Positions 8,960 through 16,961 of a DNA stretch of 64,000 nt are shown piece after piece (the first letter of the stretch is position 1; the number at the start of each line of letters is the position of its first letter). The DNA lies in assembly GCA_016709155.1 (NCBI GenBank), contig JADJEI010000001.1, positions 1,984,001 through 2,048,000 of the forward strand. The letters are read 5' to 3'. Under the pieces are notes generated by a model, which saw only the letters and a list, made by a program, of their open reading frames with translations, ran no database searches and was not told the origin of the DNA. The stretch is from Ignavibacteriales bacterium (lineage in GTDB: Bacteria > Bacteroidota > Ignavibacteria > Ignavibacteriales > Ignavibacteriaceae). A program made the translations under genes and the position numbers.

Positions 8960-10654
8960 TTACTTTATTAAAAGCATCTGCTTAGATTCATTGAAAAGAA
9001 TTTTTCCATCCTTCATTGCAGAGATTCTGTAAATGTAAACACCACTTGAAAGGCTGCTTGCTTCAAATGTCTTTTCGAAGTTTCCTGTTTCGAGTTCTTC
9101 GTTTACGAGTTCAACCACTTCTCTTCCTAGCATATCGTAAACTTTAAGTGTTACAAAACTCTTTTCAGGAATCGAGAAAGTTATTGTTGTGGTTGGATTG
9201 AAAGGGTTGGGATAGTTTCCTGAAAGTTCGAAAGACTTTGAATTATCCCCAGCCGATATTTTATTTAATCCATAATAACTGAAGCTTACTTCTTCAGTGT
9301 ACCCTGATAAATGATTGCCCCAATCCTTTGTTTGAACTTTATATTTAACTGTACCATTAGCGAGCAAGCCAATCTGTACACCATTATCAACATAATAATT
9401 GTTAGTCGTTGTGGTGTACAGTACCCAGGGATTGCTATCTAACTTTCGCCATACTTCAAAATATTGAATATCTGGTTCAAGTTGATCCCAGGTTATTTTT
9501 GGATGGTTTTGATACACAACACCTGTAAAGTTTGTTGGAATTATGGGAGTGGCATCAAACTGTTTATACTGCAATACACTAAGATTAGTTGTTTTCCAAA
9601 TTACAAACAAATCATTTGAAACAGCATTAAAGCCAAAGCGAGCATTATCTTGTAAATTATCTGTAGTTATTGTAGTCGGTGAGCTAAATGATGTTCCATC
9701 AAAGTATTGATATTTTAAATATGGACTATCATCATAAGCGAAATTCAAATTATTATTCACAGAAACAGCGGTACCTAATCCAGATGTAATTTCGACTTTA
9801 TCCAAATTAAGACTAGTACTTGTATATGAATTATCGTCAAAATTTCTGTAGCTCAATTTTAAATCGTAATGTGCATTTGGAGAAGTCTGATATAACAAAT
9901 AAAATGCATATAGTTTATTATCTCTTATAATTACTTTTTGCATCCCTGTGTTATAAGATATTGTATGAAAAAAATTCCAAATACCATTTATTCTGTCCCG
10001 ATCAGCAGAATGACCAAAGTGATTAATATTGGGGTTCTGTTGATCTGTTAATGTATAACCAACAAAGACTCTTTGTGGTGCAAATGCAATTGATGGGAAT
10101 CCTCCTAGTTCGAGCCCAAAATCAGTAACTTGTTTCCAATCTCCTGGCCGTAACTGGTCAAATAATGTGTAGCTAATATAGTAAGTCTCGTAATATCCCT
10201 GATCATCATCCGCAGTTGCCCAGGTTATATGAAGACCATATGTTGGATCGAAATCCGTATCTATTCCATTACAGGTATTTCCAGAAGTGTTTTGTGATTG
10301 AGCTGTTTGTGTCCATGTATTACCAAAATCATAAGAATATTTTGTAACAATAGAACTCCCTGATAAATAGGTAATATAAAGTCTTTCGTTACTTCCAGTT
10401 ATACTGGGAAATTGTCCATCCGTTGTTATTGTTTTTGGAAATCCGGAGAAGACATTTCCTTTTGAGTCAACCTTATAGACACGCACGTCATTGTATATAT
10501 CTACCACTGTTAAATATATTGCTTTATTATTTGTGAACATATCCATCATAACTAAATTGGTTTCGACAATACCGGGTATCGGGATTTGATCTCCCCAGCC
10601 TTGTGAGAACAATTTTAATGACGTTAATAAGAGAATTACATATAATTTTTTCAT
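8960..10654 (-). CDS. Secreted beta-propeller-like protein with FN3 and T9SS sorting domain
   Basis: 564 residues with a signal peptide (MKKLYVILLLTSLKLFSQ). Residues about 25-370 look like a sialidase-type beta-propeller or lectin-like repeat region (ITGSNERLYITYL, then FAPQRVFVGYTL), but no catalytic motif was recognised. An FN3-like domain follows (about 375-465). The last 90 residues form a type A T9SS sorting domain (NYPNPFNPTTTITFSIPE, ending KQMLLIK), so the protein should cross the outer membrane by T9SS and be anchored or released. That C-terminal domain is nearly identical to the one in the gene at 23179. It is 17 bp downstream of another T9SS cargo gene, and the two probably form an operon. 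Confidence 0.8.
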   Translation of the reverse strand: MKKLYVILLLTSLKLFSQGWGDQIPIPGIVETNLVMMDMFTNNKAIYLTVVDIYNDVRVYKVDSKGNVFSGFPKTITTDGQFPSITGSNERLYITYLSGSSIVTKYSYDFGNTWTQTAQSQNTSGNTCNGIDTDFDPTYGLHITWATADDDQGYYETYYISYTLFDQLRPGDWKQVTDFGLELGGFPSIAFAPQRVFVGYTLTDQQNPNINHFGHSADRDRINGIWNFFHTISYNTGMQKVIIRDNKLYAFYLLYQTSPNAHYDLKLSYRNFDDNSYTSTSLNLDKVEITSGLGTAVSVNNNLNFAYDDSPYLKYQYFDGTSFSSPTTITTDNLQDNARFGFNAVSNDLFVIWKTTNLSVLQYKQFDATPIIPTNFTGVVYQNHPKITWDQLEPDIQYFEVWRKLDSNPWVLYTTTTNNYYVDNGVQIGLLANGTVKYKVQTKDWGNHLSGYTEEVSFSYYGLNKISAGDNSKSFELSGNYPNPFNPTTTITFSIPEKSFVTLKVYDMLGREVVELVNEELETGNFEKTFEASSLSSGVYIYRISAMKDGKILFNESKQMLLIK

Positions 10655-10671
10655 TTTAAAACCTTTATTTT

Positions 10672-12357
10672 TTATTTCAACAAAATTGTCTTGATAGCTG
10701 AAATACTACCTCCTGAATTTAATATGATAAAATATAAACCCGAAGGAAGATATTTACTTTGTTTATTTTTGCCTTCCCAGTTTAATTCATACGAACCGGG
10801 AGAAAGAAATTTATCCAACAATGTGTTCACTTCTTCGCCAAGTGAATTATAAATTTTGATTGTAACTTCTACACTTTCAACAACACCAAATCTTATAACA
10901 GTGCTTATGTTAAAAGGGTTTGGGTAGTTTACCAGATACATTGAAGATGTTTGTATTTTATCAGCACCAACAGAAGTAAGTGTGTCATCTGATGCTATAT
11001 AAATTTCGGTATAATCCGTTCGCGGGTTATACTTAAAGAATGAAATCAGCAATTCATTTTTATGGCTTATTCCTAAAGGATACATAACAGCATTCTGGAA
11101 AAAAAACTCTTCGTTTATCTTTTTTAAATAATAAACGGAATAATTATGATTGTTTTGTGATCCGGTGAATTTTAAAATAATAACATACCCGAAAACAGTG
11201 ATGACAATTTCTTCGGTACCATCTTCATCAATATCAATTGATTGGAGATTTCCCGCATTAAAGGACACAACTCCATAAAGGTCGACGATTCCAACTGCTT
11301 GATATTCATTATCTCCTGAAGCTTCAAAGATTGTAATAGTCGTAATACCAAGAGACGTGTGACCCATTACCCAAAATTCTGGTTTCCCATTTTTATCAAT
11401 ATCGTTGGTTTGTGTATGAAAATAAGCATTAAAAGTGTTTACACTTCCAGACCAGGTTGTATCGTAGGTATTGTCATCACTATTCTCTATAACCAGAATT
11501 TTACCGAACAGATCTCCCGCAACTAATTCAGTCTTTCTATCCTGATCAAAATCTCCGATACCGTATCCAAGAAGATTCGTATAGTTTGGCCATTGATAGG
11601 TTAGGTTATAAACTGTATCGAAATTGACTTTTTGTGGATTATATTCAACAATCCATATCTCACCCTGTGAATATACCATATCAGTCAACGAGTCCCCATC
11701 AAAGTCTCCCAAGAAAGATTGATCGGTTGAGCCAAAAGATCTAAATGTAAAAAGTAAATCTACAGCTAAGGAATCCTTTTTTGGTTTCGAGTAAAATCTT
11801 AACTTATGCTCAGAAAAATTATCACTTATTATCGCTACTTCAGTATTGCCATCACGATTAATATCATATACGTTTTCCACGATGTAGTTGCTTTCTGGAT
11901 AATTATAAATTATTTCAAAGTAATCTGCTTCATTTTTCTCAAATACTACAGTCGGATAAAATGTATCATCAATATATTGGAATCCGTAAAGCTCTTGTAA
12001 ACCATTCCTATTAACATCACCTGATTTAATAGATTTATACTCAAAATTAGTCAAGTATAATTGCTGCCAAAACCTGTACTTCCAGAAAAAAGGGATAGTA
12101 TCGGTATTGGGGATATCAATTACTGTGTAACCAATTCCTTCAGGTATTTTCCTATCAGTGTATGGTGCTATGTTTTCTAATCGTTCCGTTCCATCCGGGT
12201 AAGTAACTTTAATAATTCCATCCCTTACCTGTTCAACAGATAATTCAGGATAATCAATTTTTATTTTACTTACAACCGAGTCAGTAAATGACTGACCAGG
12301 AATCACGCTTTGAATAACAAGTAGTAATAATAACATCAGCTTATTTTTATGTAACAT
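10672..12357 (-). CDS. Secreted FG-GAP/VCBS-repeat protein with T9SS sorting domain
   Basis: 561 residues with a signal peptide. The middle contains repeated Ca-binding-loop segments of the FG-GAP/VCBS type (GDVNRNGLQELYGF, YDINRDGNTEVAII, GDFDGDSLTDMVYS, GDFDQDRKTELVAG, NDIDKNGKPEFWVM, IDIDEDGTEEIVIT), which should fold as an integrin-alpha-like propeller. The C-terminus is a T9SS sorting domain (VNYPNPFNISTVIRFG, ending TILLK), more diverged than the others in this window. It is the first gene of a two-gene minus-strand operon with the protein at 8960. The substrate or ligand is unknown; surface adhesion or polymer binding is plausible. Confidence 0.85.
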   Translation of the reverse strand: MLHKNKLMLLLLLVIQSVIPGQSFTDSVVSKIKIDYPELSVEQVRDGIIKVTYPDGTERLENIAPYTDRKIPEGIGYTVIDIPNTDTIPFFWKYRFWQQLYLTNFEYKSIKSGDVNRNGLQELYGFQYIDDTFYPTVVFEKNEADYFEIIYNYPESNYIVENVYDINRDGNTEVAIISDNFSEHKLRFYSKPKKDSLAVDLLFTFRSFGSTDQSFLGDFDGDSLTDMVYSQGEIWIVEYNPQKVNFDTVYNLTYQWPNYTNLLGYGIGDFDQDRKTELVAGDLFGKILVIENSDDNTYDTTWSGSVNTFNAYFHTQTNDIDKNGKPEFWVMGHTSLGITTITIFEASGDNEYQAVGIVDLYGVVSFNAGNLQSIDIDEDGTEEIVITVFGYVIILKFTGSQNNHNYSVYYLKKINEEFFFQNAVMYPLGISHKNELLISFFKYNPRTDYTEIYIASDDTLTSVGADKIQTSSMYLVNYPNPFNISTVIRFGVVESVEVTIKIYNSLGEEVNTLLDKFLSPGSYELNWEGKNKQSKYLPSGLYFIILNSGGSISAIKTILLK

Positions 12358-12801
12358 CGAATCACCTTAAAATAAATTTGGCGAAGAAAGAAAATTGTTG
12401 GATGAAAGAAATGAGCTTTTTAAGCTATGTAAAACCAGTTGGATAAAAAAGTGGAATGTATAAATTATAATTAGGGTTGAAAGAAATAATTTGTATGATT
12501 GTATTGCTTGGAAGAGAACAAACAGAGGCTTCATACAAAAATGTGAGAGCATATAATAATATTTCCAATCTCATTTCTCTCCTCGCAATGCAGAGAGAGA
12601 GAGAGCTAAATATCGTGCCAAACTATTTTTAACTTTGGCTGTCAAAAAGATTTTACTCCTATAATTATTCCTTCGGGCATTAACGTAAGTAAAAAATATT
12701 TTAAAGTAAAGATATTTTTTAAATATAGATTTAAAATAAAACTCTCCCTGCTCAAGCATTCCAAAACAGTAAAAGTAATTTTCAATCAGCCAAATGGATT
12801 T

Positions 12802-12868
12802 GGGTTGGGTGGGGGTTTTCCCCATTCTTTTAAATCAAAAAAAAAAAAAAAAAAAAACCCCCGCCACC
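12802..12868. repeat. G-run / 21-A homopolymer / C-run hairpin
   Basis: GGGTTGGGTGGGGG at 12802-12815 is followed by TTTT, a short spacer, an uninterrupted run of 21 A (12837-12857) and then CCCCCGCCACCC. The two arms pair as GGTGGGGGTTTT against AAAACCCCCGCC with one G-T wobble. The G-rich arm could also form a quadruplex. Its role is unknown; such runs are prone to slippage and to assembly error. Confidence 0.7.
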
Positions 12869-12922
12869 CGTTAACCAACGGATCAGGATGTTTTATTGGT
12901 TACCATAAATGTTTTAAAATAA

Positions 12923-12952
12923 AAAAAGCGGCGCATAAAAACGCCGCTTAAT
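12923..12952 (-). terminator. Terminator of the beta-barrel gene
   Basis: Stem AAGCGGCG / CGCCGCTT with a short A-rich loop; on the minus strand a T-run follows. It lies directly downstream of the gene ending at 12969. Confidence 0.85.
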
Positions 12953-12968
12953 AAAAGGTCAATAAGAA

Positions 12969-13538
12969 TTAAAGTGCAATAGCTACACCGGCATTTATAC
13001 CGATATAACTGGAAGAAGAATTGGTAGTACTTATATTATCAAAACCAGCATTAACGTCAAGATTCATTTTGTCACTTAACTGATAGAGAAATCCCAATCC
13101 TGCGCCAAATCCAAAGAAGGAATCAGAGGCAGAAACAGTTCCACCGCCAACAGTAATTCCGCCGACTGTATAGGAAGGAACATCAACCTCGCTGGAGACG
13201 AAGTGCATTCCGAGTTGAGCAAATCCGTAAGGCATAAACTTACCGCCGCCGCCAAACATATATCTTGCACCAACAAGAACAGGAATTGAACTGAAAGTAG
13301 CTCCATCTAATGCATCTTTGCCGCTCCAGGTAAGATAACCAGCACTGCCGGTGACAGCAAGGTTGGGGTTAACCATATACATATAAGTAACAGTTCCGCC
13401 AAAACCTAAACCATATCCATCACCAAAATCGCCCATTGGAAGAGCGAATGTGCCCTGAATACCGACTTTACTTTGTGCATTTATGCTTAAGCTAAATGCA
13501 AGAACAAAAAGAACAAGAACAGTGGACAAGTTTTTCAT
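12969..13538 (-). CDS. Outer-membrane beta-barrel protein
   Basis: 189 residues with a signal peptide (MKNLSTVLVLFVLAFSLSINAQ). The mature part alternates hydrophobic and glycine/aromatic strands (GIQGTFALPMGDFGDGYGLG, then GVGA-type turns) and ends in a terminal strand, as in small 8-stranded OmpX/OmpA-like barrels. No periplasmic peptidoglycan-binding domain is present. A good ribosome-binding site (AAAGGAG) precedes the ATG. It lies 35 bp downstream of a mini-receiver gene and probably shares its transcript. The ligand or function is unknown. Confidence 0.8.
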   Translation of the reverse strand: MKNLSTVLVLFVLAFSLSINAQSKVGIQGTFALPMGDFGDGYGLGFGGTVTYMYMVNPNLAVTGSAGYLTWSGKDALDGATFSSIPVLVGARYMFGGGGKFMPYGFAQLGMHFVSSEVDVPSYTVGGITVGGGTVSASDSFFGFGAGLGFLYQLSDKMNLDVNAGFDNISTTNSSSSYIGINAGVAIAL

Positions 13539-13573
13539 TTTTTACTCCTTTGTTTATAAATGATTGATTACAA

Positions 13574-13774
13574 TTATTTTTCCCTCTCAGGAAAAACAAA
13601 ATCTAATATTGATGCTTTACTAAGAACAAATTCAAATTTAATGTGCCGGCTTAATTGAGATGCTGTTTCTTTATCGCTTGCTGTGATAATATTATATCCT
13701 TCGCGGGTAAGGATCTCTCTCAGTTTCCGAAGCTCTTTGGTATCGTCGTCCATTACAAGTATAGAGTTTTTCAT
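13574..13774 (-). CDS. Truncated receiver-like mini-protein
   Basis: 66 residues resembling only the first half of a response-regulator receiver: ILVMDDDTKELRKLREIL with an acidic triplet (Asp9-11), then REGYNIITASDKETA. Where the phospho-acceptor Asp should sit the sequence reads FEFVLSKASILDFVF, with no Asp in position, and the frame ends soon after. It lies between the sigma-54 activator gene and the beta-barrel gene on the same strand. It may be a decaying receiver, or a small dimerisation or decoy module. No compensating frame continues the domain downstream. Confidence 0.6.
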   Translation of the reverse strand: MKNSILVMDDDTKELRKLREILTREGYNIITASDKETASQLSRHIKFEFVLSKASILDFVFPEREK

Positions 13775-13917
13775 ATCGTTTTTTTAACGAGTTGTTACCA
13801 AACAGAATGCCAATGAACAATCAACTATTACACACGTAATATTTCAAAAGAACGGACAAAACTTACTATGTCCGACAGACCGAAGCAAATTATTGTCGGA
13901 AATAAACGACAAAAAAT

Positions 13918-15654
13918 CTAAGTATCTATTCCGAGTTGTGTAAGCAGTTTGTAAAAATGAGTACGGTTGATGCCTAATAGTTGAGCGGCTTCTGCTTTGG
14001 TCTTTACGCGGCGAAGCGTTCGAATAATGAACATTCTTCTGAATTCTGTTTCGGCGTCTAATAGTGTTTTGCCGTCTTCAATTCGCTCTTCCAATTCGGT
14101 TTTATCAATCAACTCAGGTGGGAGATCGGACGGTTCAATCATATCACTTTTGGCTAAGACAACACATCTTAGAATAACATTTTCGAGTTCACGAATATTT
14201 CCGGGCCAATTATATTCCTCAAGAATTTGAAGTGCTTCTTCCGAAATGGAAAAAGTCTTTCCACCTTGCGTATGTTTTTTTAGGAAAAAGTTTGACAGCT
14301 CGAAAATATCTTCTTTTCTTTCACGAAGAGGGGGCAGTGTAAGTTCGATGACTTTCAATCGGTAATAAAGATCTTCTCTAAACCGACCTTTCGAAATCAT
14401 TTCGGAAATATTTTTATTAGTTGCACAGAGAATTCTTACGTCAATTTTTTTTGTTTGAACTGACCCCAGCCTTTCAAGTTCTTTAGTTTGAATAATGCGT
14501 AAAAGTTTCGCCTGAAGATTTATGCTCATCTCTCCTATCTCATCAAAAAAGATTGTACCGCCATCAGCGATTTCCAATTTGCCGGGTTTAGATTTTGTTG
14601 CGCCGGTGAATGCACCGCTTTCATAACCGAACAATTCCGATTCAAGCAGATCAGCAGGGATTGAGCTGCAATCAATGGTGACAAATGGTTTATCTTTTCT
14701 ACGGCTGTTTTCGTGAATAGCACGCGCAAGCAAATCTTTTCCAGTTCCATTTTCGCCAAGAATAATGACAGAAGCATCGGTGGGGGAAATCTTTGCAGCA
14801 ATTTTTAGAAGTTCAAATAATTTTTTATTTGAACCAATTATTTTTTCACACTTAAATTCTTTCCTGAAGTCTTCAAAGTTTTGCACGGCATCTGTTAAAA
14901 GTTTCTTTTCCAAAGAAGAAATTTCCATAGAGACTTGCAGCCCTCTTATAATTTGCTTAGCAAATGACAGCAGATAAAGCAAATCTGAATGAGTGAAAGG
15001 ATTTTCTTTCTTCCTTCGATCAAGATACACTGCCCCCAAAGTTTTTGAGCCGGCGATTAATGGTACGCAAAGGACAGCAGAAATTCCAAGTTTTATCACA
15101 CTTGATTTTCCGGCAAGCTCATCATCTTCGGATGTCTTATCAATTCTTACAGGCGAAGAAATTTGTAATGTATTCTTTACTACAGTTGAGCTGAGATTTA
15201 GCGCTTCCGGATTTTCTTGCGGGTTCATATTTTTTGCAAAGACTGATTCTATGCTGCCAAAATCATCAGTCAAAATTATAAATCCTGAATCAGCTATTAA
15301 CTCCTTTACAACAGTTTCAATTGCTGATTCCATTAGTGCTTTCATTTCTGTTTCGGAAGAAAAAACAATGCCTGTAGAATAAAGTACCTGAAGTTTTCGG
15401 TTTTCTTCTTTTAAATTTTCGAGATGCCTAAGAATTTTTTCGTTCTGATTAAGAAAGGAATTCAGTTCGTTCGTAAAAAATTGATTGGATTCAAGAATCA
15501 ATTTAAATAGCTTATCAATTTTTGAGTTAAGTTCAGACGAATCTGCTGTTGTTTTTATCTTATCAGAAATTTCGAGAAAAGCTTTTGATATCGTGCCAAA
15601 GTTTTCGGTTTGTCTTTGTTGGAAATTTTGTTTTAAGTCAGAATTACTAATCAT
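13918..15654 (-). CDS. Sigma-54-dependent transcriptional activator with GAF domain
   Basis: 578 residues. An N-terminal coiled region is followed by a GAF domain (about 95-245), then an AAA+ domain (about 270-500) with Walker A (GENGTGKDL), the sigma-54 contact loop ESGAFTGA, Walker B (GTIFFDEIGE) and an arginine-finger region (FREDLYYRL). A C-terminal Fis-type helix-turn-helix follows (AEAAQLLGINRTHFYKLL). Such activators use ATP to open sigma-54 promoters; the GAF domain replaces the usual receiver and should sense a small molecule. It diverges from the YqaA-like gene across about 150 bp. The target genes are not evident; no convincing -24/-12 promoter was found nearby. Confidence 0.93.
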   Translation of the reverse strand: MISNSDLKQNFQQRQTENFGTISKAFLEISDKIKTTADSSELNSKIDKLFKLILESNQFFTNELNSFLNQNEKILRHLENLKEENRKLQVLYSTGIVFSSETEMKALMESAIETVVKELIADSGFIILTDDFGSIESVFAKNMNPQENPEALNLSSTVVKNTLQISSPVRIDKTSEDDELAGKSSVIKLGISAVLCVPLIAGSKTLGAVYLDRRKKENPFTHSDLLYLLSFAKQIIRGLQVSMEISSLEKKLLTDAVQNFEDFRKEFKCEKIIGSNKKLFELLKIAAKISPTDASVIILGENGTGKDLLARAIHENSRRKDKPFVTIDCSSIPADLLESELFGYESGAFTGATKSKPGKLEIADGGTIFFDEIGEMSINLQAKLLRIIQTKELERLGSVQTKKIDVRILCATNKNISEMISKGRFREDLYYRLKVIELTLPPLRERKEDIFELSNFFLKKHTQGGKTFSISEEALQILEEYNWPGNIRELENVILRCVVLAKSDMIEPSDLPPELIDKTELEERIEDGKTLLDAETEFRRMFIIRTLRRVKTKAEAAQLLGINRTHFYKLLTQLGIDT

Positions 15655-15803
15655 TTGGCTCTGTACATTACATTAATTATTACGGTTGAAAAATTACTAA
15701 AGTCTGCGCCTTAATTAAAGAGTGAAATAGTATTTTCAATAATTTTTTTCAGCTAAGATTCCGCGAAAAATGCTAAGTTTACATTTCAATAAAATTAGGT
15801 GAC

Positions 15804-16151
15804 ATGAAATATTTACGAAAACTTTACGATTGGGTGCTTCACTGGGCGGAAACACCTTACGGCGCGATTGCACTTTTTATATTAGCTTTTGCTGAGTCAT
15901 CTTTCTTCCCCATCCCTCCTGATGCACTGCTTATAGCGCTTGTGCTTGGTGCAAGAAGCAAAGCATTTAAATTTGCATCTACCTGTACAATTGCTTCGGT
16001 AACAGGCGCGCTTACCGGTTACGCAATCGGACATTTTCTGTGGTGGTCATCGCCAAATGAATTTTCGGGAATCGCGATTTTCTTTTTTAATAACATTCCC
16101 TCTTTTACTCAACAGTCTTTTTTGAAATACAAAAATGTATTCGCAATATGA
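15804..16151 (+). CDS. YqaA/DedA-family membrane protein, N-terminal part (frameshifted)
   Basis: 115 residues covering the first half of a YqaA-type SNARE-associated (DedA superfamily) membrane protein: an N-terminal helix, the ESSFFPIPPDALLIALVLG membrane motif, and an ALTGYAIGHFLW segment. The frame then stops a few codons after an A5 run at 16131-16135. The rest of the family domain continues in the next frame (16135-16416). Removing one A joins the two halves as KYKMYSQYDFWIVF, which fits the family, so this is one gene of about 203 codons interrupted by a single-base insertion. DedA-type proteins are thought to act as lipid or ion transporters in membrane homeostasis. Confidence 0.75.
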   Translation: MKYLRKLYDWVLHWAETPYGAIALFILAFAESSFFPIPPDALLIALVLGARSKAFKFASTCTIASVTGALTGYAIGHFLWWSSPNEFSGIAIFFFNNIPSFTQQSFLKYKNVFAI

Positions 16152-16416
16152 TTTCTGGATTGTATTCACGGCAGGTTTTACACCCATTCCTTATAAATTG
16201 ATTACAATTTCTTCAGGTGCATTTAACATTAGCTTGCCAATGTTTGTAATTGCTTCCGTGATAAGTAGAGGGGCAAGATTTTTTCTTGTAGCATTTTTAA
16301 TCTGGAAATTCGGTCCGCAGATTAAAACTTTTATTGATAAATATTTTAACTGGCTCGCGATTGCTTTTACAGTTTTGTTGATCGGCGGCTTTGTTGTGAT
16401 AGATTATTTTTTATAG
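16135..16416 (+). CDS. YqaA/DedA-family membrane protein, C-terminal part (frameshifted)
   Basis: 93 residues carrying the second half of the YqaA domain: FWIVFTAGFTPIPYKLITI, an SRGARFFLVAFLIWKFG segment and a final hydrophobic helix. The apparent ATG is the end of the A5 run where the frame shifts, so it is probably not a real start. There is no ribosome-binding site of its own; the sequence upstream is coding in the other frame. It should be read together with 15804-16151 as one gene, either broken or affected by a sequencing error. Confidence 0.7.
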   Translation: MYSQYDFWIVFTAGFTPIPYKLITISSGAFNISLPMFVIASVISRGARFFLVAFLIWKFGPQIKTFIDKYFNWLAIAFTVLLIGGFVVIDYFL

Positions 16417-16454
16417 AATTTTTATAATAATTTTTTTAATATAATGGAGAAAAA

Positions 16455-16943
16455 ATGAATACCGGTTACATTTCAAAAGTTGCAGCATTCATATTTGTGC
16501 TTACCATTTCGATATTTTCGCAGACAGAAAATCCTTCTGTATCGTTAGATAATTTCGATCCGCAAAGAGATCCTTCAACAGATTTGAAACTTGCGGTGAA
16601 TTTTGCTGAGCCAAATAATAAAAGAATAATACTTGATGTTGGCGGTGAGTGGTGTATCTGGTGCCATCGGTTAGATGCGTTTATTCAAAGTCATGAGCGA
16701 ATTAAAAATTTAATTGATCAAAATTTTGTTTGGGTGAAAATAAATTACAGCAAAGAAAACAAGAATGAAAAATTTCTTTCCGCGTATCCTGAAATCCCCG
16801 GCTTCCCTCATTTATTTGTGCTTGAGCAGGGCGGAGCGTTTTTGCATTCACAAGACACCGGAGTTTTAGAGCAGGATAAAGATTACAGCGAAGAAAAAAT
16901 TCTTACGTTCCTGAACGAATGGCTGCCAAACAGAGAAAAATAG
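16455..16943 (+). CDS. Periplasmic thioredoxin-family protein
   Basis: 162 residues with a signal peptide (MNTGYISKVAAFIFVLTISI). The mature part is a thioredoxin fold of the Thioredoxin_7/DsbD-gamma type, with the redox motif WCIWCHRLD and the cis-proline loop PGFPHLFVL. It should reduce or shuffle disulfides in the periplasm, or receive electrons from a DsbD-like transporter. A clear ribosome-binding site (ATGGAG) precedes the ATG. It is followed 18 bp later by the radical SAM gene. Confidence 0.85.
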   Translation: MNTGYISKVAAFIFVLTISIFSQTENPSVSLDNFDPQRDPSTDLKLAVNFAEPNNKRIILDVGGEWCIWCHRLDAFIQSHERIKNLIDQNFVWVKINYSKENKNEKFLSAYPEIPGFPHLFVLEQGGAFLHSQDTGVLEQDKDYSEEKILTFLNEWLPNREK

Positions 16944-16961
16944 TTTTCGAGTAATACGAAA

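Larger units (their letters stand above)
12358..12968. other. Long intergenic region with low-complexity tracts
   Basis: About 610 bp without a convincing gene. Short frames on the minus strand (12367-12552 and 12571-12825) have no recognisable domain and odd composition, and I do not call them. The region holds a GA-rich tract near 12590, a G-rich/A21/C-rich structure at 12802-12868 and a terminator at 12925. The part next to 12357 presumably holds the promoter of the T9SS gene pair, but no clear promoter motif was identified. Confidence 0.6.

Noticed and set aside
12571..12825. 84-codon minus-strand frame
   Set aside because: It spans low-complexity DNA, has no domain or ribosome-binding site, and its start lies in the G/C hairpin region.
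13795..13820. Possible sigma-54 promoter (TGGCAT, 5 bp, TTGGT) upstream of the mini-receiver
   Set aside because: The -12 element needs GC and has GG; one mismatch at the key base makes it unconvincing.
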